Source: Fragilaria crotonensis
Taxonomy: Eukaryota; Bacillariophyta; Fragilariophyceae; Fragilariales; Fragilariaceae
DNA length: 56,671 nt
NCBI GenBank assembly: GCA_022925895.1
Contig: JAKSYS010000398.1
Coordinates: 1 to 56,671 of the forward strand
Direction of reading: 5' to 3'
Positions 1 to 11,900 of the stretch are shown here, piece after piece; position 1 is the stretch's first letter; each line of letters begins with the position of its first letter. Made by a program: the position numbers and the translations under genes. Below the pieces are notes generated by a model. The model saw nothing but the letters and a program-made list of their open reading frames with translations. It did no database searches and had not been told where the DNA came from.

Positions 1-1816
1 CGCAACGGCGATTATGGAAGAGATACATACAATCATCTTTTCTACGGTACTTACCTTATCTCAAAGATCCACCGGATCTCAACGCTCCGTCAGCACTACA
101 CCCACCAATTGACACAAACCGAGCACTAGCTACGGAATATCCAAACCTAAAGGAGTACGTACGATCATTACCCAAATCCCAACGTCGTATGCTCACAGAT
201 CTCGAACAAGTGAGCGACGACATTACAGTCTGGCGAGCCTTCCGATCAAAAGCCCGCCTTTACGTGGCATCAGACGGCGGACTCCAAGGGACATCCGGGA
301 CCTTCGGCTGGGTATTGGCAAGTAAGAAACAGGTGCTGTTTAAATTTGCAGGCCCGGTTGACGGGCCTTATGACACGTCTTCCTCCACACGCAGCGAGCT
401 ATGTGGATGTGCATCTGCGTTACTTTTGGTGGTCAGTTTGTCTCGGTTTGGGGCCTTCGACATCGGAGCACCTTCCGGTGGTACACCGACAGCCGTTCTG
501 CAATCACTCGTATTGCAAGCATTCTCGATGGAATTCTTGACGAATCAAGTTGCCAAACGATCACGACCTGCTGTCACTTATCTCGGGTTAAAACATGAGC
601 TCGGAAGGCCATTCAGATCCGAATGGGTCAAAGGTCATCAAGACTCACTTCGATCATATGAACAACTTCCACGATCTGCTCGGTTGAATATCGACGCAGA
701 TTTCCCCACTCGGTATAGACTCCGTGGTCGGCTCCTCCTCACCCAGTGGACCATATTCCGGGCAACAGGTTTCAATCACGCTCAACGGGACCCGACTGAC
801 AAGCCAATATGATGAGTGTACCAGGTACCACATTAATGGTTATCATCTCCGGAAATATATTCAGGAAAAACAAGGCTGGACTGATCAAGTATGGGAATCG
901 GTTGACTTTCGGTTATTTGGAAAACATGTTCGTCGGCTGCAACCCCACAAACAAGTCACCCACATGAAGATGGTTCACGGACAACTCCCATTGGGAGAAC
1001 GTCGGCTTCAGCAGTCTTTAGTCAAGGACACGAAACTCGGCCTGTGTCCGTGTTGCATGCAGTCACAGGAGACGTCTACACATCTGTTAACGTGCAGGAG
1101 TAACCGAGAAATGTTACGGAGTCTGGAACAGTTACAAATATCAGTATGCCAGTCAAAAGCGCATCCCTTGACATCTTCTTGTACAGGGTATACAACATTG
1201 GTCACTGCAACACAACAAACCATTCTCACCGGGCATATCTCATTATCCGAATCATCTCCACCAAACGATACGAACGGCATTGGACTCACAATCATCTATC
1301 AGGTGGGAACAGGCCACAAAAGGTTTTTGACCAAAAATGGATGGAACTATCTACGATGTCAATGAAGGTGGATCACAAGGCTGACGTCAATAAGGGTGAA
1401 CAGACTGTGAAATGTTGTATATCTGAGATTTATAATCACACGATGCGTATATGGAACTCAAGAAACGAGACACTACACAAAGCGGCGACACAAGTCTGAA
1501 GGAAGTTAGGTCACAGGAGATCGCAGAGGTAAAGCATTACTACAACAATCGCCATCTTCTATGTGTCAAAGATAGACACTACTGCGAAAGATCCTTGGAG
1601 AAGCTGATTAACGGTCCAGCATCTACGAGACGTCGGTGGTTACGGCGAGTGAAACAATCATGTAAGGAATATTGCAGAGAATCTGCAAAACAGACGTGCA
1701 TTCCATCATTTTCCGGAAAAAGAGTGAGTAAGCACGTTTTCAACTTGAATAACAATTCTCGCGAGGAAACTTGCCAGAATGGGGTACGTTTGAGCCTAAC
1801 GGCTCAAAAATGGTGA
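1..1816 (+). mobile_element. Decayed non-LTR retrotransposon 3' end (RNase H domain and zinc knuckle)
   Basis: Pieces of an RNase H domain are spread over different frames. The segment with ASDGG and GTFGWVL is at about 260-330, RSELCG near 390-410, WYTDSRSAI near 480-510 in another frame, and EWVKGHQD followed by LNIDADF near 620-700. These match the order of acidic motifs and the C-terminal HQD/AD signature of cellular-type RNase H domains found at the end of LINE-like polyproteins. Downstream, at about 1040-1100, the reading CPCCMQSQETSTHLLTC gives a C2-H-C knuckle typical of the same elements. At least two frame changes break the reading, and the element runs off the left edge of the window, so the reverse transcriptase would lie outside. 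I read this as a dead or poorly assembled copy. The RNase H assignment is fairly sure, the clade is not. Confidence 0.65.
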
Positions 1817-3160
1817 TAACCCGATAATTAGTTCAGTTATCATTATTATCATATCAAAGATGTTATGTTTTTGTATCCAATAGCTGACTTGGTTTTGACA
1901 CCCTTAGATGCACTCTGCCATTCTTGCCCAAAGCTGCAAATTCCACTCATTCCCTGCTGGTCCTGCCCACCATGTCATAGTAGTACATTGCATTGACGCC
2001 ATTGCATGAATCCAAAAATAGGATGGTGGTGTGCTCCATGCTTCTACATTTGTTTATCGTCGTTTCTGTGTTTTTGTCATGCATTTCATGCTTTGACTTT
2101 GTCGTCGTGCACTTTACTGCTATACTTTTTCATTCAGCAATCTTCTCGAAGTATGTCGGTACTACAATATTCATGGATTCTAAATACGAAGCTATCGTAC
2201 GCATTCCTAAGTAACAATAAATCTCCTGTACGTTTGTCTCTTGTTATGAGACAATTTGGACCAAGTACAGCACCACCAAGTGGTCTTCTGGATCTTTCCA
2301 TGCTAACCCTTTATGTCCTATCCGTTGCCACAAAGCCCTTAGGACCCATGTGGCATATATGTGGCACCTCAATAAGCAACTCTTCTGGATGTTTGCATTT
2401 GCTTCATCAAACGTAAGTTCTTGCTCCCTCAACAAGCCAAACCCTCCATCCATCATTGGTGGTGGTAGCTACAAGGACCAAGACACCTGTATTAAAGCGT
2501 CGGCAATTTGTTAACAGTGACAAGGAACCAAGTCCAGCCGCTGTCCCAATTTATTCTCATGGTGTGATAGAATTCTATGGATGCTGATTTTCATTGTGTT
2601 TTTGTGGATGACGCTGCTGCAGTAGATCCTCATAATCTACCTTGCCCCATCATAGTAACAAATGTTCCCCAAGAGTTTGCCATTTGTCCTGGTTTGTGCC
2701 AATGTGGATTGAAAATGGGCGGCTGCACTATTTAAAGTTATGGATGATATCCATGTTCTGATAATGCCTTTGGGTTATATTATCACAAAATGAATTCCAA
2801 GGCATGTCCTACTAACTTCTGTAAGTCAGGTTAGTAGGGTGAATGGCTACCTTGACGGTATCTTACTGTGTACTGTTCTTCCCTCACAGAGTACTAAAAG
2901 TAATATTTTGGTTTCAGAATCTGAACCTAATGGTTCTGTCTCCCTCCCCGCCTTGTGGATCTCTCGAGGATGGCATCGTTCAGTGTATCTGTGCCTGTTG
3001 CATTAATACTGTCCGACAAACAAGAACAATAGCTAGTTGTCATTGTCCGACAAACCAATAGCACGGAGTACATTGCTCTGAGGAGTACAATATAATGTTT
3101 TTGTCAGACAAAAAACCAATACGTATGCATAATTTTGCTATTCTGGGATTACCAATACAA
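1817..3160. other. Non-coding stretch, no gene recognised
   Basis: This stretch is AT-rich with only short, low-complexity open frames. No domain, RNA gene or clear repeat was recognised. It probably includes the tail of the retrotransposon remnant and upstream intergenic DNA. Confidence 0.4.
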
Positions 3161-3169
3161 TATAGGGGA

Positions 3170-3380
3170 AATTACAATATCACGCATTTTTTTGCCACTT
3201 TGCAATATAGTACAATGACTTACTATCCACAAATTTGCATTTAACTATATACTACATTCGCATTTGTATTTTACAATATCACGCATTTTTCAAAGAAGCA
3301 TTTACAACATCATGCAAGTAGAACACGAATTTGTGGATATTAAGTCATTGTACTATATTGCAAAGTGGCAAAAAAATATA
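3170..3380. repeat. Hairpin-type inverted repeat, MITE-like
   Basis: An arm of about 50 bases at 3187-3235 (containing GCCACTTTGCAATATAGTAC) is repeated in inverted orientation at 3328-3376 with almost no mismatches. The spacer is about 90 bases. Outside the left arm and inside the spacer lie two direct copies of ACAATATCACGCATTTTT (about 3173 and 3272). The whole could fold into a long hairpin. It resembles a miniature inverted-repeat element, but no coding content or target duplication was established. Confidence 0.7.
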
Positions 3381-3466
3381 TTTAATATATCTTATCTTCA
3401 AAATGGTTTTGAAAATCAATATGAATATATTTTTTTACCATAGTACTCAGTAAATATATAGGATCC

Positions 3467-3622
3467 GATTAGAATGCAAGGAAATGATGTCAAGCCGAAC
3501 CAAATCAGCATGTTCTCCATATGTCGTATGTTACTGGGTACTGTCTGACTGTAGGTAGTACGTGAAAGGGTCAGTACTATGCATATGACGTCACCGTAAC
3601 GTCATTTCCTTGCACTCTTATC
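3467..3622. repeat. Second inverted repeat upstream of the NADPH oxidase gene
   Basis: The 25-base arm 3467-3492, with core ATGCAAGGAAATGA, pairs with 3598-3622 with about three mismatches over a loop of roughly 105 bases. The loop contains a TGACGTCA-like site (cAMP-response-type palindrome) near 3586. It may be a second small MITE or an upstream regulatory palindrome. Confidence 0.55.
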
Positions 3623-4073
3623 GAAACCACTCGGAGTATACATGTCAATTGTCAATACCTCTATATATTATTATAGGGTAGCGCAGCCCTGGTCTACCGT
3701 CTACCGTTAGTGTTTTACCGTTTGGTTTTCAACCTTTACGGAAAATCACGAGTGACAGTGTGCCCTCTACTGTACACAGTAAAACCACTCGAGTGTTTAG
3801 ATTTGACGATTTTGACCAAATTCATCATCATGTGATATCAATTTAATCACAACCCCCCCCATCACAACGAACGTAGAAACAAGGGGTCTGGAGCTTGTGC
3901 GACTTGACGTGGCGTTTGTTCGCGAATTCAAGACTGATGCAAGATTCGACACGCAACAAACTGCTAACAAGATTTCATTTTTCGCACATATTAGCTGGCG
4001 ACAGGCGACTGACAGCGAGGATACTTCCCAAACCCAACAACATTATTATCATACTCGACATCCTGCCTCCAAC

Positions 4074-6207
4074 ATGGTAAATGAAGATCAAGACAAAGCT
4101 ATAGTAACAACAGTGGGAGTTGTCGACAGTCAAGGGAGCGCGTCTACGAAAGATACTTCTGCCAGTATGATGGTGCAACCGCCAACCTCTGCGAACATGC
4201 TATCTTCGGTTCAAAGAAGCATGCAGGAATATAAGCTTCATGGTAAACAAGCTGCAATCAATCGAGCTTTCGAAGAGCTCGACGTCTCCAAGGATGGCTG
4301 CTTGGATCGACAAGAGATTACTGCCTTTATGGGTGAAGCAGCCAAGGTGATCAAGTTGGATGTTCCCGAGACGGTCATATCGGACGCTGTCGATGCATTG
4401 ATGGAGGACGTCGGGGCGAGCCTCACAAAGCATATTTCAAAGGAACAGTTTGATCAGCTCTTTGAGCGCCATCCAGATTTGCTCAAGTGCTTTGATGATG
4501 AAGTTTCTGTCGCTGTTATGCAGAGGAGAATTTCAACTAGTGAGCGCACTTTGGAAGAGGTACAGGAGGAAGAAAGAGAGAACCTTGAAGTCTGGGAGAA
4601 TATGCACGCACGATGGAAGAGTGAGAAGGTGCTCATTGTTTGGACCTGTCTTTACGTGGCAGCCAACATAATTGCCTTCACGTACAAGGGGATTACCTAC
4701 GCGAATCGAGAGGAGGCTTTGAATGTCTTTGGCGACTGCATCATTGTAGCCCGTGGATCGGCTCAATGCTTAAACCTGAACTGCTGCCTCATTCTTTTGC
4801 CTGTTTGTCGTCATTTCTTGACGAGACTTCGAGCCACCAGACTTCGTTTCTTCTTTCCGTTCGACACTCTGCTGGAGTCTCACATCTACTTTGGCATTGC
4901 GATCTTGCTCTTCACAACATTGCATGTCTCAGCACACGTCTGCGACTTTTATCGCTTTGCACGCGCAGACGAAACCGACATTGTCGCACTTTTTGGCGAC
5001 AGTTTGGGAGAGATTCCAGATGGCATTCAAGAACGTTGGACGTTGATGCTCGGTACTACGGCTGGAATCACTGGTATTATCATGCTGGTGTGCTTGCTCG
5101 TAGCGTACGCCTTCACTCTTTGTCGGCATAAGAAGTTCAATTCGTTCTGGTATACTCATCATTTGCTTATCGTTATGTTGATTGCCCTCTGCTTTCACGG
5201 AACCGGGAATTTGTTGGAGCCTTTCCAATCAGTCTACTGGATCATGGTGCCTTTTGCGCTATACATCATACCTCGGTTTCTTCGTGAGACACCGTTGACC
5301 GAGTGTAAAGTTTTAGACGTTGCCATGAAGAAAGGAAACGTGGTCGGTATCAAGTTGCAGCGCCCCAAGTATTGGGACAATGCAGTGCAGGCTGGCATGT
5401 ACGGCTTCATTCAAGTTACCAAGGTGTCGCGTTTGGAGTGGCATCCCTTCACGCTGACTTCGGCACCCTGCGAGGATTTTATCGAATTCCACTTTGCGCG
5501 TGTGGGCGATTGGACGGCCAAGGTGCATGACCTGCTGGAAGATTTGGTGTCGTCCAAGGCAGACGAGGAGGGTGCGGGACAAATCATGACAACCACAACG
5601 GCACACCAGAGGCACCAGCATTGACACCACCGAAGTGGTCATCAAGGTGGAAGGACCTATCGGTGCGTCATCACAGGGATTCACGGACTACCCCATTCTC
5701 GTTCTGGTTGGAGCTGGTATCGGGGTGACGCCCATGATTAGCGTGTTGAAACAACTGTTGGTGACCCCAGGGAAGATGAAGCGCGTTTTCTTGTACTGGA
5801 CCGTCCGCGACCGTTCGGCGTTCAGAGTGGTTCGCAAGCTTAATGGATGATATCTTCGAGAGTGATAAAAGAATGTGATTCAAGTGCGTCACTTTTTGAC
5901 TTCAATGAAGGAGGATGATCGCGACATTGGTGCAGTCCTTCTGCACCATGCGACCGTGCCAGGCATCAAATCTAATTTCGACCTTATCTTAGGCCAATAC
6001 AACCATCACCAGGTGGAAGTCGGGCGACCGAACTGGGAGGATGAGCTTGAATCCGTAAAGGTTGACGCGAATGAGCTCGGGCATGGCGAATGCGGGGTCT
6101 TCCTTTGCGGTCCCAAAGTGATGGCTGACGACGTTGCTAGCACATGTTTTGCCCTTTCGAAGAAAGATCCGAGCTTTCACTTCTACTTCACAAAGGAAAC
6201 GTTTTAG
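4074..6207 (+). CDS. EF-hand NADPH oxidase / ferric reductase-type flavocytochrome (frame-broken)
   Basis: A membrane flavocytochrome that should move electrons from NADPH through FAD and two haems to an acceptor across a membrane (oxygen or ferric iron). The first in-frame ATG, at 4074, is taken as start. An EF-hand loop (DVSKDGCLDRQE, about residues 70-81) precedes several hydrophobic segments. Two haem-ligand histidine pairs are visible, in HIYFGIAILLFTTLH and in THHLLIVMLIALCFH. Next come the FAD-binding HPFTLTSAP, the NADPH-binding GAGIGVTPM, a C-terminal FLCGPKVM and the end FYFTKETF typical of NOX/RBOH proteins. The frame changes near 5600, near 5820 and near 5866; the last two compensate each other and restore a NOX-like segment reading EWFASLMDD. 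This is either assembly indels or a recent pseudogene. EF-hand regulation by calcium is inferred from the family. Confidence 0.85.
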
Positions 6208-6757
6208 CGTTGATTATATCAGGTTACAGGAACCATCTACATAGTGTTATCTGGTGTGTGGTCAGAAGCTAGGTTACCTGTTTGGGGTTGTGTCATGGGA
6301 TAACTATTATGATGACCACATTGCGTAAACTAACAAGGACAGGCTTAAGAATCACCAGAGCGTGCTGTATTGTGTGCAATGTGCAGGTACCACTACGGTG
6401 CTGGTAGTATGGACGCCAGCATGTTGCCCAGGCCAGTGGAACGAGTAGCACTGGGAGTACCTTGGCAGTACGAATACCGTGTACAGTGTACAGCTCTGTA
6501 AAGAAGCAATAGTGTCAGTCCAAGAGTAAATTACTGTACTTACACTACCGTAGTACTTGGTACTTGGTACCGTCGTGTCGAGGCAAATCTATTTTTTAAC
6601 TTCAACTTGTTCATGTTGGGTTCGTTCCACTTGTTGTTTCTGCCGCACAACATCAACTGTTGATTAGAAAACAGCCAATAGCCAACGCGTTGACCAAAGC
6701 CTTCGCAGTTGTTAGCACATCAGTCATTTACGCTTGCCACGCTCAAACGACAACTCA
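6208..6757. other. Intergenic, GTAC-rich
   Basis: No gene is seen. The stretch holds many GTAC and GGTACC-type palindromes (for example around 6540-6570) and the presumed promoter of the vinyl reductase gene. Confidence 0.4.
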
Positions 6758-7953
6758 ATGGTGAAACTTCTGCTTGTGGCGCTCCTCGTCGTTGGACAAT
6801 ACTCGTACCATGTCCATTCCTTCTCATCCTTATCCATGATGGCCGTCCAAACGACCGACGCTGGTAATGGCAAGACTGCTGTGATTGCAGGAGCCACTGG
6901 CTACATTGGTAAATCGGTGGTGCGAGAATCGGTCCGCCAGGGATACAATACCATTGCGTTGGTACGAGATGCCTCCAAAGTATCGAGTGCCGAAGGAAAG
7001 ATTCTCTACGGAGGATTCTTCGAGGGAGCTAAAGTGGTCGAGTGCGATGTCTGTGATGCCAAATCATTGACCGAGGTGGGTGTGTGATGAGTGAGTGCAT
7101 CGTGTTACTTTAAGCATCAAACGCGGTTGCATCAACGTGTCTCACCTTTTTCTCGTCTATAGACATTAAAGTCCATTTCAATGAATCCTCCTCCTCCAAA
7201 ATTGATGCCATCATCACATGTTTGGCATCACGTTCTGGTACCAAAGGATGCCTACAAGATTGATTACCAGGCGACATTGAATTGTTTGGAGGCTGGCCGG
7301 TCCGTGGGTGCACGTCACTTTGTCATGCTGTCCGCCTTTTGTGTCAAGAACCCGTGGTTGCAATTCCAACAGGCGAAACTGAAATTTGAAGCCGCACTGC
7401 AGGCGCAACAAGACATGACGTACACCATCGTTCGACCGACGGCATTCTTTAAATCCGTGTCGGACAACTGGAAGTGGTCCAATCGGGGGCACCCTTCGTC
7501 ATGTTTGGTGATGGAGAAGTGACGAGGTGCAATCCCATTGCCGAAGCTGATCTCGCCACGTATTTGGTAGATTCTGTTGTGGACAAGTCGAGGGAAAATA
7601 AAGTTATTAATTTGGGTGGTCCGGATGAACCACTGACGATGAAAAAGCAAGGGGAAATGCTGTTCAAGGCCGTGGGGAAGGAACCAAACTTTTTCTATGC
7701 TCCGCTGTGGCTGTTTGATGTCATTATTGATTCGTTGCAATGGGTGGCTGACACGTTCAAGAGCGAAGCGTTTGAAGACTTTGCTGAAACCGGTCGCATT
7801 GGCAAGTATTATGCCGTCGAGGACATGCTCACGACAGCGCCAGAAGAGAAATTCGGCACTATATCGCTGCAAGAGCACTACGATAAGATTGCTGTGGAGG
7901 GACAAGAATATGATCCCTACACCACCATGTTTGCGTCGAAACCGAAAGATTAA
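6758..7953 (+). CDS. DVR: Divinyl chlorophyllide a 8-vinyl reductase, plastid-targeted (frame-broken)
   Basis: Reduces the 8-vinyl group of divinyl (proto)chlorophyllide in chlorophyll synthesis. The start ATG at 6758 gives a hydrophobic signal peptide followed by HVHSF, a diatom-type site with phenylalanine after the cleavage point, so plastid import is expected. The NAD(P)-binding Rossmann motif [13 protein letters not shown] follows. An 87-nt GT-AG intron runs 7076-7162. Family-typical blocks are [28 protein letters not shown] and [17 protein letters not shown]. Three frame changes are needed: near 7173 (a lost T in a T-run restores [19 protein letters not shown]), near 7245, and near 7462 (a lost G restores [13 protein letters not shown]). 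The broken frames still encode conserved sequence on both sides, so residual indel errors are more likely than loss of an essential gene. An alternative is a generic atypical SDR (NmrA-like) protein, but the VMFGDG region argues for DVR. Confidence 0.85.
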
Positions 7954-8403
7954 AACAGCAAAGGTTAGTTAGAATCCGTTGGCTGTGCTATAGAAATATA
8001 ACAAAGTAGCGACGCGTTAGCTACCGCTGTTTGGGTTGCAGATTCGTCGCCACATAGTCACCCCCTGGAGAGGCTCTGCTCACCTCCCTAGTTTAGGCAC
8101 GGTGACCTTTCCGGCGAAGGCCGTTCTTCTTAGAGTGAGGCGTCAATCCGGATGCTGAGGAAATCAGATACGCATAGGTTCTCCTTTGATTGGACTGAGG
8201 TATAGAAAAGTCTAGTGATTGCGTGTAGTAAATAGTTGTCTAGTTGTATAGCGAAAATGACTCCCAACCATTGGCAGGTACTCTAGGGCCTGCATTAACG
8301 CAGCGTGTATGTAACACAACATGATTCCAAAGCCAAGAGCCCTTCCGTACCGTAACCTGTGCTAGTAGTATCAGGTGCAGCCATTGTTTATCCTTCAAAT
8401 CAA
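7954..8403. other. Intergenic between convergent genes
   Basis: This stretch separates the 3' ends of the vinyl reductase (plus) and the LHC-like gene (minus). It has no open frame of note. It must hold both polyadenylation regions. Confidence 0.4.
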
Positions 8404-8969
8404 TCACGCCACAATACGCAGCATCTCTTCCACTTGCGCGGGCATGCTGAATCCTGTCAGTACTCCGTCAACAATCCCACAACCAAAAAGAACATGGCAT
8501 ACCGTCCATTGTACGTTTCCGCCTGTTCCGTCCACCCCAACAATCGTGCCTTATCGTACTCCACACCCTGTCGTTCCTTCTTCCATTTCTGTTCCAATGC
8601 ATCCAGTGCCGTAACTTGGGCGGCAAGTTCGGCTTCGGAAACGACACGTTTTCCCGGAACGTCTGTGACGATCCAATCGTCGTCGGAACCAAATTTCTCG
8701 TCCCAATCGAAATCACCCTTGAGTTCCGGAAGGAGAGGATTGTTAGGATTGCGACCTGGTTCGACGTAGGCAGCTGCGGCTTTTTTGACATCTGTCTTGC
8801 TAGTAGTCTCGTCACTGCTCATTTTTAGAATGAGGTGGTGAGAAGAGGAGGAGAATGATTTCGACGGGGCATGAAGGGTGAAGGCCGATGCCATCGGAAC
8901 CGTGAGCATGAGCAGACTTGCACTGAGGAGCACAAGCAGTGGCGAGACAAAGACATTACGTTTCATCAT
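8404..8969 (-). CDS. LHC-like / one-helix chlorophyll-binding protein, plastid-targeted
   Basis: A small thylakoid protein of the LHC/HLIP superfamily. The start at 8969 yields MKRNVFVSPLLVLLSASLL, a signal peptide ending in VPMASAF, the ASAF motif that directs import into diatom plastids. The mature part is acidic, then ends in one chlorophyll-binding helix with ETYNGRYAMFFLVVGLLTE, where E, N and R are the usual pigment-ligand positions. As given, the frame stops just after LLTEY at 8457. One missing G in TACTGACAGG restores YWTGFSMPAQVEEMLRIVA and a stop at 8404, a typical ending for this family, so the stop is probably an indel artefact. Predicted length is 188 residues. The role, by family, is pigment binding or photoprotection. 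The exact subclass (OHP2-like or other Lhl) is not settled. Confidence 0.8.
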
Positions 8970-11900
8970 GGCGTTATGGTATATCTGGAATCTGGTAGGC
9001 ACAACTGATGCGGTAAGGCAGATCACGACAAGTGAATGGACAGAAGGGATTGGCTACAAAGTACTCAGGGTCGAGGTGCAGATCCGGACGATAAAGTTAG
9101 CACAGTGCGATTGTGACTCGGTTCTCGGTTGTCATCATGCGATCCTCTGGGTGCTGCCCAACACGGCCATCAATGCTCGAGTGGTTCAGTGACGCACGCG
9201 ACAAAACGTAGCCGTACTGCGATCTGGTGGTATAACTGTAAAATTGGTTGTACAATTGGTAGTTGTACCCTTCCTACTTCCATATAGTACTTCGAGTATG
9301 TTGTTACGTCGTTAATACCTAACCTACCGATAGTTGAGCACGTGTATTGGTGCTCTGAGGTGGACCAGTTGATGAGGATGAGTACTATTGCTCAGACTGA
9401 ACGCTCACCATACTGATATGTAGAGCGTAGGGTCGAGATTTGCTGCATTTACGCTTTGACGAACATTTCTGTGATCACTTGTGACATTTTTGGTGTGCTC
9501 GAAGTGTAATTGCATACTGTACATACAGTATCTTTGGTGTCTATGTTGTCATGAAATCTAGCGGTAGTACCAGGTACCGTACAGCGTACAGCTAACAACC
9601 GTACTGAGCATGCCAGTTCCCGTCATCAGTAGCTTGGTACTCGTGTACTGGAATGCATGTACTGTTGCAACGCAGTAAGAGGGGGTTCCGCTACTGGAAT
9701 GCATGTACAGTACTGTTGTAATACAGTAAGGGGGTTCCGTTGATGCAGCTCTGCCTCTACCGGTACTGTACTCTACTAGCTGTTGAAAAATTGAAACCAT
9801 TGATATGGCGTCGTTTTTTCGCAAACGTAAACGTGACGTCATAGGAATCCTGCAAAACGAAAATTCATCAGGATTGTTTTCATCAGTGCAGGCACGCTCG
9901 CAGAAGATGCCGGCCCGACCCAGAGCATGTGCCTCCCAATTCAAATGGTTTGAGCCCCCTCTCGTAATTCAAAAATAGATTCAAATGTTTCGCATATACT
10001 ATCCTCCATTGGTGATTGAGCAAATACCTGCTGCCAGCAGTTTAGGAATCCGAATACTTGGTAAGAAGCAGTGGTTTGCATTATCTTTGTTGTTTGCTGT
10101 CATCAACCTTCCATAACATGAATACTAGTAAACCTATTTCTTGTTTCAAATTGCACGTATCAGCAGCGTCAGCTTCAAAGAAAGAGATGATGTTGCAGAT
10201 GTTGATGAGGCATACACCAGCACTGCTGACTATAAGTGGTGAAATTTGCTAATGACTACATTGGCAGCAAGAAAGGGTGCACGTATCCATGGAACCCAAC
10301 AAAATACATTCTTGATCAATTCAAACATGGAGGAAGGCAGGGTTGCTCGCGTCGGCATCGTACGGAGCATTTGTTCAGATCACGGCTAATTGTGGTGGCA
10401 GACCATAAATCTATGCCCGTTGGCTTTCCAACAAGTTGCATTTGACAAATGCTGCCTTTTGTCACAATGTATACTACGAGGGAATGGCAAATGGTGACGC
10501 ATGTTGAATTTTGAGAATTAAGCACATAATCACATAGGCATTTGTGTTCAGAACTGCATATTCAGCAGTATCTTCTTTCTTAACATATTGCACCCAGCAT
10601 TGCATTTGGATACCACTCTCAACAGATGCCCAATTGCTCCACGGGTGACGTGACGAGGTATGGACAATGGCCTTCCAACATCACAAACATGCATAATGAG
10701 GCACAAAACACGTGTTGCTACATTTGAATGTTACCAGTCGACACCGCCCATCTTACTAGCTGAGTACGGTTGTCCAGCTAGTACTTTGCCTTTCGGAGCA
10801 TGCTCGTTCGTCAGCGATTCCTGATTTTAAAGGCCCCGACGCATCAACTTTAACACCTGAGGACGCTCGTTGGGAGCAACAAACACGGCAGCTCCTTCAA
10901 AAATTCAATCCTCTAAAGGTCCAAAAATCCATCAATACTGAGATACTGCGGGATTCTTGGTCTCCAGTGGTCCAAAAATCCTGAAGTAGTACTCCACAAG
11001 TCCCGCATTTTTTGTAATCACAGGATTTTTGATCTCCAATCCTTTGTAAGGGACTCAAGCAAGTTGCCAACACCACCATTTATGATGGATTGACAGTTTA
11101 AAAAAACCTGCAGCATGTCTTTTTGTGTATCAAAATGATCATAGAAATGATTTCAGGGGAGGCTGGCGCACTTTGGGTTAAGCAAACTTAATGAAGAAAA
11201 CGAATTCAGGATTCCTATTATCAAACATTTCCACTTGTAAAGAATACTAGATGATGTACAGGGCTCCTAAGTAGCTACTAGCATGCCATATGATGATGAA
11301 ATTTTGATGCCTTTTAATAGGATTCAAATCTTGAATGTACACAAGATTGCTTCCGGTAGAGCTGAAACACCAGAACCCTCAGGAAGGTCTCGCCCAGCAC
11401 AGCGCATCTGGGCATTAAACTTGGCCCAGCTGGCGGGCATGTTTTCATCAGAAGATTCTGTCATCAGATTTCTCTAGTTATCAGTTTCCATTTATGTCAT
11501 CAGATTTGGTCATCAGATTTCTAAGGTCAGCCTGCAGCCGATTTGTACATGAGGGCATTTGCAAAACATCAGCGCAACCCTTTGCTGATGACACGTCAAG
11601 GTCTTAGTTACCTGATGTTCTTTAATTTCTAGACATTTGAGGAGTTTTCCATCCTCAGCAGCTTTTCCATTCTTGAGCGGATTGTGTCAAAAGATGTTTC
11701 TTGTCATTGGATTTTGTTTTGGTCAGCAGAGTCCATCAGAAGATTTGAGTGAACACTGTCATCAGATTCTAAGCGCAATTTTTCTTCATTAGCAGATTCT
11801 TTTTTGTCAACAAATGTCTTTTCGACATCAGCGAAATGACGCTGACGCTGGCATATTCAGTTTCGCGTCAGGCCCTTTCTTGAAGGAAACTTTCTCCTCC

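Noticed and set aside
2006-2416. Open frames at 1993-2456 on both strands as small genes
   Set aside because: Low complexity, no starts with context, no domain and mutual overlap on opposite strands.
7315-7905. A 196-codon minus-strand frame
   Set aside because: It is the complement of the conserved vinyl reductase coding sequence.
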